This document shows positions 19,033-27,900 of a DNA stretch of 64,000 nucleotides, in pieces; position 1 is the stretch's first letter, and every line of letters starts with the position of its first letter. Location of the stretch: the NCBI RefSeq assembly GCF_019145435.1, contig NZ_JAHSTS010000003.1, forward strand, positions 496,001-560,000, written 5' to 3'. This DNA is from Pseudomonas ekonensis (GTDB lineage: Bacteria > Pseudomonadota > Gammaproteobacteria > Pseudomonadales > Pseudomonadaceae). Under the pieces are notes generated by a model. The model saw only the letters and a program-made list of their open reading frames with translations, made no database searches and was not told the DNA's origin. The translations under genes and the position numbers were made by a program.

Positions 19033-19932
19033 TCAGTTGCTGGACAGGCGGTCGCCCCGGGCGAATTTCCAGGTGCGGATGATTTCCAGCCGGTCGATGT
19101 CCGACAGGTCGCCGGTGAACGGCGCAAACGGCGCGGCCAGGCGGACGATGCGCTGGGCGGCCTGGTCCAGCAGCGGCTGGCCGGAGGACTCCAGCACCAT
19201 CACCTCATACAGCGAGCCGTCGCGGTTGATCGACACCATCAGCCGCAGGTTGCCGTAGATCTGCTGGCGCCGTGCTTCGTCGGGGTAGTTGAGGTTGCCG
19301 ATGCGCTCGACCTTCTTGCGCCATTCGTCCTTGTACCAGGCGCCCTTGTCGCGCATGGTCGAGGCGGCGCTCAGGCGGTGGATCCGCGGGCGCTTGGCGT
19401 ACAGCTGCTGTTCGTGGGCCAGTTCCGCCTCCAGGCTGGCGATGTCGCTGGACAGCTGCGAGCTGTCGAACGTCGGCGCGTCGACCGCCGGCCGGGTCTC
19501 GGTCCTGGTCTCTTCCTTTTTGGTCGGCGCCTTCTGCGGTTTCGGCGCGACCGTGGTCACGGCGGCCTTGGGCGCGGCTTCCTTCACCTCGGCCTTGGCG
19601 GCGGGCGGCGGGGTGATCTTCTTGACCTGGTTGTCCTGGAACGGCGCGACCTCGGTGGTCTTGGGAATCGCCTTCTTGTCCAGCGTACCGCTGCCTTCCT
19701 GGTTTTCCTGGGCGAGGAAATCCGCCTTGGCGGGCTTCTTCTCGCTCTTGAAGGTGGCGAGGGTGATTTCCAGGGTCTTGCTGATCTGCTTGGGCTCGAC
19801 CATGGTGAAGCCCACGCCCAGCAGCAGCGCCAAATGGATCAGCGCCGCCAGGAACAGGGTAAATCCGAGGCGATCGACCGGACGCACGCCGGTGTGGGCG
19901 AGTTCTACGGGCAGATCGGACGGAAGTGTCAT
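19033..19932 (-). CDS. tonB3: TonB-family energy transducer (TonB3-like)
   Basis: The protein is 299 residues. A single N-terminal membrane helix (about 23-44) is followed by a Lys/Pro/Ala-rich periplasmic spacer (about 60-160) and a C-terminal TonB domain with GNLRLMVSINRDGSLYEVMV and the final ARGDRLSSN. Its position between gshB and algH matches P. aeruginosa TonB3 (PA0406), which is linked to twitching and pilus assembly. No exbB/exbD accompany it. The ATG has no visible ribosome-binding site and sits right behind a strong hairpin. Confidence 0.88.
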   Translation of the reverse strand: MTLPSDLPVELAHTGVRPVDRLGFTLFLAALIHLALLLGVGFTMVEPKQISKTLEITLATFKSEKKPAKADFLAQENQEGSGTLDKKAIPKTTEVAPFQDNQVKKITPPPAAKAEVKEAAPKAAVTTVAPKPQKAPTKKEETRTETRPAVDAPTFDSSQLSSDIASLEAELAHEQQLYAKRPRIHRLSAASTMRDKGAWYKDEWRKKVERIGNLNYPDEARRQQIYGNLRLMVSINRDGSLYEVMVLESSGQPLLDQAAQRIVRLAAPFAPFTGDLSDIDRLEIIRTWKFARGDRLSSN

Positions 19933-19936
19933 TCGA

Positions 19937-19992
19937 AAAAAACCAACATCGCGTTTTTACGGGCTCGGCATCATAACGCAATGTTGGTTTTT
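19937..19992 (-). promoter_or_regulatory. Large hairpin with T7 tract directly upstream of tonB3
   Basis: On the minus strand, AAAAACCAACATTGCGTT pairs with an 18-nt partner at 17 of 18 positions across an 18-nt loop, then runs into seven Ts and, four bases later, the tonB3 ATG. It looks like an intrinsic terminator for gshB but would also bury the tonB3 translation start. TTGCGT and TAAAAA, 16 bp apart inside it, resemble a sigma-70 promoter. Confidence 0.7.
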
Positions 19993-19995
19993 AGC

Positions 19996-20155
19996 TGCAA
20001 GCTACTAGCTTCAAGCGACAAGCTGCATGGCTTGCCGCTTGCCGCTTGCCGCTACCGCTTGGTGCTTGCGGCTTACCGCTACCGCTTGGCGCTTGGCGCT
20101 TGCGGCTTACCGCTTGCAGCTCACCGCTTACCGCTTACCGCTTGCAGCTTACCTT
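19996..20155. repeat. Degenerate heptamer repeat (CCGCTTA/CCGCTTG type) at the gshB 3' end
   Basis: About 20 imperfect 7-bp units of the CCGCTTR/GGCTTRC kind run from the tonB3 hairpin into gshB. The last units, from 20121, encode the final GshB residues and stop codon. The same unit occurs as an exact array at 52685-52754. Confidence 0.88.
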
Positions 20156-21086
20156 CGATCACCTCCATCAGCAGCCCGCCGATGTCGGTGCCGAAGGCGT
20201 TGTCGATTTCGCGGATGCAGGTCGGGCTGGTGACGTTGATCTCGGTCAGGTGCTCGCCGATCACGTCCAGGCCGACGAACAGCAGGCCCTTGGCGCGCAG
20301 GGTCGGGCCGACCTGGGCGGCGATCCAGCGGTCCTTGTCGGTCAACGGGCGGGCTTCGCCCCGGCCGCCGGCCGCCAGGTTGCCGCGGGTCTCGCCCTGG
20401 GCCGGGATCCGCGCCAGGCAGTAGTCCACCGGCTCGCCGTCAATCATCAGGATGCGCTTGTCGCCGTCCTTGATGGCCGGAAGGTACGCCTGGCCCATGA
20501 TCTGCTGGGTGCCGAGGGCGGTCAGGGTCTCCAGGATCACCGACAGGTTCGGGTCGCCCGCGCGGTGGCGGAAGATCGACGTGCCGCCCATGCCGTCCAG
20601 CGGCTTGAGGATCACGTCGCCATGCCGGGCGGCGAACTCGCGCAGCACGTCGGCGCGGCGGCTGACCACGGTCGGCGGCGTGCACTGCGGGAACAGCGTG
20701 GCGAACAGCTTCTCGTTGCAGTCGCGCAGGCTCTGCGGCTTGTTGACCACCAGCACGCCGGCGCTTTCGGCCTGCTCGAGCAGGTAGGTGGAGTAGACGA
20801 ACTCCATGTCGAACGGCGGATCCTTGCGCATCAGGATCACGTTCAGGTCGCTGAGGAGCGAATCCTGCTCCTGGCCCAGCTCGAACCACTTCTGCGGGTC
20901 GGCGAACACCTTCAGGGGCTTCATCCGCGCCCGGGCCTGGCCTTCGGCCTGGTACAGGTCGCGCTGCTCCATGTAGAACAGTTCCCAGCCGCGTTTCTGC
21001 GCGGCCAGCAGCATGGCCAGCGAGCTATCCTTTTTATAGGAGATGCTGGCGATGGGGTCCATCACAATCCCGACGCGAACGCTCAT
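20121..21086 (-). CDS. gshB: Glutathione synthetase GshB
   Basis: This 321-residue ATP-grasp ligase has KPLDGMGGTSIFRH in the ATP-binding domain, MRKDPPFDMEF in the glutathione-specific segment, and NVTSPTCIREID near the C-terminus. It adds glycine to gamma-glutamylcysteine. The protein ends GKLQAVSGKR, where the last eight or so residues are encoded by the heptamer repeat, so the natural C-terminus has been rewritten by repeat DNA. It is divergent from pilG across 225 bp. Confidence 0.95.
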   Translation of the reverse strand: MSVRVGIVMDPIASISYKKDSSLAMLLAAQKRGWELFYMEQRDLYQAEGQARARMKPLKVFADPQKWFELGQEQDSLLSDLNVILMRKDPPFDMEFVYSTYLLEQAESAGVLVVNKPQSLRDCNEKLFATLFPQCTPPTVVSRRADVLREFAARHGDVILKPLDGMGGTSIFRHRAGDPNLSVILETLTALGTQQIMGQAYLPAIKDGDKRILMIDGEPVDYCLARIPAQGETRGNLAAGGRGEARPLTDKDRWIAAQVGPTLRAKGLLFVGLDVIGEHLTEINVTSPTCIREIDNAFGTDIGGLLMEVIEGKLQAVSGKR

Positions 21087-21311
21087 GGGGTTTTCCTCGA
21101 AAATGGGCTACCGGAACGGTACGCAAAAAGTGGCGTCAGAGTGGCGCCGGGCGGGTTTGCGGTCAAGGGAAAACCCGTCGATAGATTGCATGGGGAGACT
21201 GTGCTAAAAAGGCTGCCATACCGGGCTGGCCCTTGAACGGCAAGGGTTTGCAGCCGGCAGTCATCGCAAAACGGACATATTGATTCGCAAAGGCGACGGT
21301 AGAGCCCCCTT

Positions 21312-21713
21312 ATGGAACAGCAGTCCAGCGCCTTGAAGGTCATGGTGATCGACGACTCGAAAACGATTCGCCGCACCGCCGAGACCTTGCTGAAAAACGC
21401 AGGGTGCGACGTCATCACGGCGGTCGACGGTTTCGAGGCATTGGCCAAGATCGTCGACAACCATCCGGACATCGTTTTCGTGGACATCATGATGCCGCGT
21501 CTGGATGGTTATCAGACCTGCGCTTTAATCAAGAACAACAGCGCGTTCAAGGCGACGCCGGTGATCATGCTGTCGTCCCGCGACGGGCTGTTCGACAAGG
21601 CCAAGGGGCGGATCGTCGGCTCCGACCAATTCCTGACCAAGCCGTTCAGCAAGGAAGAGCTGCTCGACGCGATAGCGGCCCATGTGCCGGGCTTTGCCGC
21701 AGTGCTGCAGTGA
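21312..21713 (+). CDS. pilG: Type IV pilus chemosensory response regulator PilG
   Basis: This is a single REC domain of 133 residues. The acidic pair is in VMVIDDSKT, the phospho-acceptor is Asp58 in VFVDIMMPRLDG and the conserved Lys110 is in FLTKPFS. In P. aeruginosa it is phosphorylated by ChpA and promotes pilus extension and cAMP signalling. The start matches the family N-terminus (MEQQS). I see no good ribosome-binding site. It is first in the Chp cluster. Confidence 0.96.
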   Translation: MEQQSSALKVMVIDDSKTIRRTAETLLKNAGCDVITAVDGFEALAKIVDNHPDIVFVDIMMPRLDGYQTCALIKNNSAFKATPVIMLSSRDGLFDKAKGRIVGSDQFLTKPFSKEELLDAIAAHVPGFAAVLQ

Positions 21714-21773
21714 GACACGTACAAGGACGCGCGGCCAGCGGGCCGGGCGTCGACAAGAAAAATGGGGAAGACC

Positions 21774-22139
21774 ATGGCTCGTATCCTGATCGTCGATGAT
21801 TCGCCGACCGAAATGTACAAACTGACCGGCATGCTGGAAAAGCACGGCCATGAGGTGCTCAAGGCCGAAAACGGCGCCGACGGCGTGGCCCTGGCCCGTC
21901 AGGAGAAGCCTGACGCGGTGCTGATGGACATCGTCATGCCCGGGCTCAACGGCTTCCAGGCCACCCGCCAGTTGACCAAGGATGCCGAGACCAGCCATAT
22001 CCCGGTGATCATCATCACCACCAAGGACCAGGAGACCGACAAGGTCTGGGGCACCCGCCAGGGCGCGAAGGACTACCTGACCAAGCCGGTCGAGGAAGAC
22101 ACCCTGATCAAGACCCTGAACAACGTGCTGGCCGGTTGA
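21774..22139 (+). CDS. pilH: Type IV pilus chemosensory response regulator PilH
   Basis: The protein is 121 residues from ATG 21774. The REC motifs are ILIVDDSPTE, Asp52 in VLMDIVMPGLNG and Lys104 in YLTKPVEE. PilH is the second ChpA output; it opposes PilG and acts in retraction. The GGGGAAGACC region gives an acceptable ribosome-binding site. The in-frame ATG four codons upstream is less likely. Confidence 0.96.
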   Translation: MARILIVDDSPTEMYKLTGMLEKHGHEVLKAENGADGVALARQEKPDAVLMDIVMPGLNGFQATRQLTKDAETSHIPVIIITTKDQETDKVWGTRQGAKDYLTKPVEEDTLIKTLNNVLAG

Positions 22140-22149
22140 GCGCGCAGCC

Positions 22150-22689
22150 ATGAGCGGGTCGCTGACCGCGTTCGAGCTGCTGTGGCAGATGGATCAGCGC
22201 TGCCGGTCGCTGGCGGCGCAGTTGCCGTCGCCGCCGCCCAGCCGGGACCTGTGGAGCGGCATCGGCTTCCGCCTGGGCGAGCACTGGTACGTGACGCCCA
22301 TGGGCGAGATCGGCGAAGTGCTTCCCGAACCGCGCTTCACCCAGTTGCCGGGGGTCAAGCCGTGGGTCAAGGGCGTCGCCAACCTGCGCGGGCGGCTGTT
22401 GCCGGTCATGGACCTGTGCGGTTTCTTCGGCCACGAGCTGTCGCCGTTGCGCAAGCAGCGGCGGGTGCTGGTGGTGGAGCACCGGGAGGTGTTCGCCGGG
22501 CTGCTGGTCGATGAGGTCTTCGGGCTGCAGCATTTCGAGCAGGACAGCTTCGAGCCGCTGCCGATCAGCGAGCGGCAGGGCGCCAAGGCCGGGTTTCTCA
22601 AGGGGCACTTCCGGCGCGAACAGGACTGGCGGGTGTTCAGCCTGTTTGCCCTGGCGCAGTCCCCGGGTTTCATGAACATCGCAATATAG
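22150..22689 (+). CDS. pilI: CheW-like coupling protein PilI
   Basis: This 179-residue protein is a single CheW domain, including [18 protein letters not shown]. It couples the receptor PilJ to the ChpA kinase. It begins 10 bp after pilH. The gap to pilJ (143 bp) is filled with a REPIN, unusual within this operon. Confidence 0.94.
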   Translation: MSGSLTAFELLWQMDQRCRSLAAQLPSPPPSRDLWSGIGFRLGEHWYVTPMGEIGEVLPEPRFTQLPGVKPWVKGVANLRGRLLPVMDLCGFFGHELSPLRKQRRVLVVEHREVFAGLLVDEVFGLQHFEQDSFEPLPISERQGAKAGFLKGHFRREQDWRVFSLFALAQSPGFMNIAI

Positions 22690-22709
22690 CCGCAACAACA
22701 GAGAATCCA

Positions 22710-22798
22710 TGTAGGAGCGAGCCTGCTCGCGATTCAGCCGCCGCGGTGTGCCGGGCACACCGCGTTACCGATCAATCGCGAGCAGGCTCGCTCCCACA
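22710..22798. repeat. REPIN inside the pil operon (pilI-pilJ gap) with a central perfect hairpin
   Basis: Facing REP units lie at 22710-22733 (GTAGGAGCGAGCCTGCTCGC) and 22775-22798 (its inverse). Between them, CGCGGTGTGC at 22742-22751 pairs perfectly with 22755-22764 over a 3-nt loop. The element is intra-operonic, so transcripts of pilJ and chpA must pass through it or start downstream. Confidence 0.9.
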
Positions 22799-22832
22799 GG
22801 GGCTTCGGTGGGCTTCAGACAGGCGAGGACCG

Positions 22833-24893
22833 ATGACAAAAGCAAAACCAGGCATGCCCGCAGAAGGCTCGCGCAGCCGCTCGCAGATCATCGTGCTGTT
22901 CATCGCGCTGATCGTGTTCATCATGCTGCTGTTCGCCAACTTCGCGTACCTCAACACCCAGGCCAACTACGACAAGCAGTACATCGGCCACGCCGGGGAG
23001 CTGCGGGTGCTGTCCCAGCGCATCGCCAAGAACGCCACCGAAGCCGCCGCCGGCAAGGCCGCCGCGTTCAAGCTGCTGAGCGATGCGCGCAACGACTTCG
23101 CCCAGCGCTGGGGCTACCTGAAGAAGGGCGACGCCGCCACCGGCCTGCCGCCCGCGCCGTCTACCGTGCGCCCGGAGATGCGCGCCGTGCAGCTGGACTG
23201 GGAGCGCCTGCTGAAGAACACCGACGCCATCCTTTCCAGCGAACAGACCGTGCTGTCCCTGCACCAGGTGGCGGCGACCCTGGCCGAAACCGTGCCGCAA
23301 CTGCAGATCGAGTACGAAAAGGTCGTGGATATCCTGCTCCAGCGCGGCGCCCCGGCGGGGCAGGTCGCGATGGCCCAGCGCCAGTCGCTGCTGGCGGAGC
23401 GGATCCTGGGGGCGGTCAACACCGTGCTGTCCGGCGACGAGAACTCGCAGCAGGCCGCCGATGCCTTCGGCCGCGACGCCACCCGGTTCGGCCAGGTGCT
23501 CAACGGCATGCTCCAGGGCAACCCTTCGCTGAAGATCAGCCAGGTCGAGGACCGCGACGCCCGGGCGCGGCTGGGCGAGATCGCCGAGCTGTTCCAGTTC
23601 GTTTCCGGCTCGGTGGACGAGATCCTCGAAACCTCGCCGGAGCTGTTCAAGGTGCGCGAGTCGGCCACCAACATCTTCAGCCTGTCGCAGACCCTGCTCG
23701 ACGAAGCCTCGCACCTGGCCAGCCGCTTCGAGAACCTGGCCGGCGGGCGCAGCACCGACACCATCGGCGGCTATGTGCTGGGCCTGCTGGCGCTGGCCTC
23801 GATCATCCTGATCGGCATGGTCATGGTGCGCGAGACAAACCGCCAGTTGCGCGAGACCGCCGAGAAGAACGAACGCAACCAGAACGCGATCATGCGCCTG
23901 CTCGACGAGATCGAAGACCTGGCCGACGGCGACCTCACAGTGACCGCCTCGGTGACCGAGGACTTCACCGGCACCATCGCCGACTCCATCAACTATTCCG
24001 TCGACCAGTTGCGCGACCTGGTGGCGACCATCAACCTCACCGCCGGCCAGGTCGCCGCCGCGGTGCAGGAGACCCAGGCCACCGCGATCCACCTGGCCCA
24101 GGCCTCGGAACATCAGGCCCAGCAGATCGCCGAAGCCTCCAACGCGATCAGCGACATGGCCCAGTCCATCGACCAGGTGTCGGCCAACGCCGCCGAGTCG
24201 TCGGCGGTGGCCGAGCGTTCGGTGGACATCGCCAACAAGGGCAACGAGGTGGTGCACAACACCATCCACGGCATGGACAACATCCGCGAGCAGATCCAGG
24301 ACACCGCCAAGCGGATCAAGCGCCTGGGCGAGTCGTCCCAGGAAATCGGCGACATCGTCAGCCTGATCGACGACATCGCCGACCAGACCAACATCCTCGC
24401 GCTCAACGCTGCGATCCAGGCCTCGATGGCCGGTGACGCCGGGCGCGGCTTCGCGGTGGTCGCCGATGAGGTGCAGCGCCTGGCCGAGCGTTCCTCCGCC
24501 GCCACCCGGCAGATCGAGACGCTGGTGCGGGCGATCCAGGCCGACACCAACGAAGCGGTCATCTCCATGGAGCAGACCACCACCGAAGTGGTGCGCGGCG
24601 CACGCCTGGCGCAGGACGCCGGGGTGGCCCTGGAAGAGATCGAAGGCGTGTCCAAGACCCTCGCCGCGCTGATCCAGAGCATTTCCAACGCGGCGCAGCA
24701 GCAGACTTCGTCGGCCGGGCAGATCTCCCTGACGATGAACGTGATCAAGCAGATCACCTCGCAGACCTCGTCCGGCTCCACCGCCACCGCCGACAGCATC
24801 GGCAACCTGGCGAAAATGGCCAGCCAGCTGCGCCGTTCGGTGTCCGGCTTCACCTTGCCGGCGACGCCGGCGCCGGCAACGGACAAAGCGTGA
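22833..24893 (+). CDS. pilJ: Type IV pilus methyl-accepting chemotaxis receptor PilJ
   Basis: The protein is 686 residues from ATG 22833, behind GGCGAGGA. Membrane helices lie at about 15-38 and 308-330. The periplasmic part between them has the PilJ-type domains ([12 protein letters not shown]). A HAMP-like segment follows, then a signalling domain with the hairpin [20 protein letters not shown] and [13 protein letters not shown]. It senses surface contact or pilin and controls ChpA. No CheR-like pilK follows. Confidence 0.95.
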   Translation: MTKAKPGMPAEGSRSRSQIIVLFIALIVFIMLLFANFAYLNTQANYDKQYIGHAGELRVLSQRIAKNATEAAAGKAAAFKLLSDARNDFAQRWGYLKKGDAATGLPPAPSTVRPEMRAVQLDWERLLKNTDAILSSEQTVLSLHQVAATLAETVPQLQIEYEKVVDILLQRGAPAGQVAMAQRQSLLAERILGAVNTVLSGDENSQQAADAFGRDATRFGQVLNGMLQGNPSLKISQVEDRDARARLGEIAELFQFVSGSVDEILETSPELFKVRESATNIFSLSQTLLDEASHLASRFENLAGGRSTDTIGGYVLGLLALASIILIGMVMVRETNRQLRETAEKNERNQNAIMRLLDEIEDLADGDLTVTASVTEDFTGTIADSINYSVDQLRDLVATINLTAGQVAAAVQETQATAIHLAQASEHQAQQIAEASNAISDMAQSIDQVSANAAESSAVAERSVDIANKGNEVVHNTIHGMDNIREQIQDTAKRIKRLGESSQEIGDIVSLIDDIADQTNILALNAAIQASMAGDAGRGFAVVADEVQRLAERSSAATRQIETLVRAIQADTNEAVISMEQTTTEVVRGARLAQDAGVALEEIEGVSKTLAALIQSISNAAQQQTSSAGQISLTMNVIKQITSQTSSGSTATADSIGNLAKMASQLRRSVSGFTLPATPAPATDKA

Positions 24894-24913
24894 GGCTGGC
24901 GGACGGAGCGGTC

Positions 24914-27900
24914 ATGGGCGACCGGCACGACTATGTGGCCCTGGAATGGGTCAAGGGCGAGATCGCCGAAACCCTGAGGCTGGCGCACCAGGCCGTCGAG
25001 GCGGTGCTCGACGAACCGTCGTCCGTCCCCGGGCTGGACGAGTGCCTGGCCTGCATCCATCAGGTGCACGGCAGCCTTCAAATGATCGAGTTCTACGGTG
25101 CGGCGCTGCTGGCCGAAGAGATGGAGCAACTGGTCGAAGCCCTGCGCGAGGGCCGCGTCAGCCACCGCGAAGAAGCCCTGCACCTGCTGCTGCAAGCCAT
25201 CGGCCAGTTGCCGCTCTACCTCGACCGCGTGCAAGGCGCCCGGCGCGACTTGCCGCTGGTGGTGCTGCCGTTGCTCAACGACCTGCGCAGCGCCCGGGGC
25301 GAAAGCCTGCTGTCGGAGACCAGCCTGTTCAGCCCGCAGTTGCCCGACAGCCCGCCGCTGGACGCCGAGACCCTCAAAGCGCTCGAGCCGCCGGACTTGC
25401 CCAACGTGCTGCGCAAACTGCGCCAGACGCTGCAGATGGCCCTGGTCGGCCTGCTGCGCGAACAGGACGACCAGACGCACCTGGGTTACCTGGCCAAGGT
25501 CTTCCTGCGTCTTGAGGCGCTGAGCGGCGCCGCGCCGCTCAGCCCGTTGTGGCAGGTCGCCTCGGCGCTGGTCGAGGGCATGCGCGAAGGGCGGATCGCC
25601 AACAGCCCGGCCCTGCGCAGCCTGTTCAAGGACGCCGACAAGCAGCTCAAGCGCCTGCTCGACCAAGGCATGCCGGCCCTGAACCGGCCGCCCCCGCCGG
25701 AGCTGCTCAAGAGCCTGCTGTTCTACATCGCCAAAGCCGAACATCCCACCGGGCAGATGCTGACCATGAAAGACCGCTACTCCCTGGACGACGCGCTGCC
25801 CGACAGCGCGATGGTCGATGAAGAACGCGCGCGCCTGGCCGGCCCCGACCGCGATGCCATGCGCTCGGTGCTGGTGGCGCTGTGCGAAGAGCTGGTGCGG
25901 GTCAAGGAGCGCCTCGACCTGTTCGTGCGCAGCGACCGCCAGCACGTCGCGGACCTGGACAGCCTGCTGGCGCCGCTGCGGCAGATCGCCGACACCCTGG
26001 CGGTGCTCGGCTTCGGCCAGCCGCGCAAGGTGATCATCGACCAGTTGGCGGTGGTGCTCGGCCTGGCCCAGGGCCAGCGCGCGCCGAACGACGCCACGCT
26101 GATGGACGTCGCCGGCGCCCTGCTGTACGTCGAGGCGACCCTGGCCGGCATGGTCGGCACGGTCGAGCCGCAGGATCCGGACGACAGCCGCCTGCCCACC
26201 ACGGACCTGACGCAGATCCACCAGATCGTGATCAAGGAAGCGCGCATCTGCCTGCAGCAGGCCAAGGACATGATCGTCGACTACATCGAGGCCGACTGGG
26301 ACCGCCAGCCGCTGCAGCCGCTGCCGGAGCTGTTGACCCAGGTGCGCGGCGCACTGGCGATGATCCCGCTCAGCCGGGCGGCGAGCCTGGTGGAGGCCTG
26401 CAACGGGTTCATCCGCGAACGCCTGCTGCTCGACCCGCACGAGCCCGGCTGGCAACAGCTCGACAGCCTGGCTGATGCCATCGCCAGCCTGGAATACTGC
26501 CTCGAACGCCTGGGCGACGACCCGCAGGCCGCCACCGAACCCTTGCTGGACGTGGCGCAGAAGAGCCTCGCCAAGCTCGGCTATTTCCCTGACGAACCCT
26601 ATGTGCCGGTGCTGGCCGACGTGGTCAGCCCCGTTGACGCGCAGGCGCTGCAGGACCGCCAGGCCCTGGAGGATCCCGGGATCGTCCAGTCGCTGGCCGA
26701 GGTGCTGGCCAGCCCGGTGTCGGCGGTCAACCCGCCGGCGCAGACCACCCCCGAAAGCCTGCTGCCGCCGCCCGCCGATGAAGCGCCGGTGGACGACGAA
26801 CTGCGCGAGGTGTTCCTCGAGGAGACCGGCGAGGTGCTCGATGTGCTGGGCGAGTACCTGCCGCGCTGGTCGGCCGATCCCGGCGACCGCGCGGCCCTGA
26901 GCGAACTGCGCCGGGCTTTCCACACCCTCAAGGGCAGTGGCCGCATGGTGCGGGCGCTGATCCTCGGCGAACTGGCCTGGGCCGTGGAGAACCTGCTCAA
27001 CCGCGTGCTGGAGCACAGCGTCGAGCCCGCGCCTGCGGTGGGCCAGGTGCTGACGGACTGCCTGCAACTGCTGCCGGAGCTGATCGCCGAATTCGCCGCC
27101 AACGCCCAGCGCCAGCGCAGCGATGTCGACCGGCTCGCGGCCCGGGCCCATGCCCTGGCCAGGGGTGATGCGCCGCCGGCCGCCCCGGGCGTGAAGGACA
27201 CCGCCGCGACGGATCCGCTGCTGCTGGAGATCTTCCGCAACGAGGCCGAAACCCATCTGGCCAGCCTCAACCGCTTCCTCGACCAGGCGGCCGAGCATGT
27301 GCCGCTGCCGGCCAGCGACGAATTGCAGCGCGCGCTGCACACCCTCAAGGGCAGCGCGTCGATGGCCGGCGTCTTGCCGATCGCCGAACTGGCGGCGCCG
27401 CTCGATCACCTGGCCCGGGAGTTCAAGGCCCACCAGATGGCGCTGGACCTGGACGAAGTGGAGCTGCTGCTGGAGGCCGAAGGGCTGCTGCGCATCGGCC
27501 TGCGCCAGTTGGGCAGCGATCCGCTGGCGCCGATCGTCGGTGCGCAATCGCTGATCAAGCGCACCGAGACCTTGCTGGCCGAACGGCTGGCGTCGATCCT
27601 CGACGGGCCCAGCGGCGGGCTGCGGGTCAAGCGCGATCCGCAACTGATCAACGACTTCCTGGCCCAGGGCATGGACATCCTGCTCGACGCCGAAAACCTC
27701 CTGCAGCGCTGGCAGCAGCACCCCGGCGAACGCCAGGAACTGAGCGCGCTGCTGGATGAGCTGACCACCCTGGGCGAGGCCGCGCACCTGGCCGACCTGT
27801 TGCCGGTGGACGTACTGTGCGAAGCCTTGCTCGACCTCTACGGCGCCGTCGAGGAAAGCAGCCTGGCGGTCAGCGAGGGGTTCTTCGAGCAGGCGCAACT

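Noticed and set aside
20046..21236. Plus-strand open frames over gshB and the heptamer array
   Set aside because: They translate the repeat and the antisense of gshB. No ribosome-binding site or known domain was seen.
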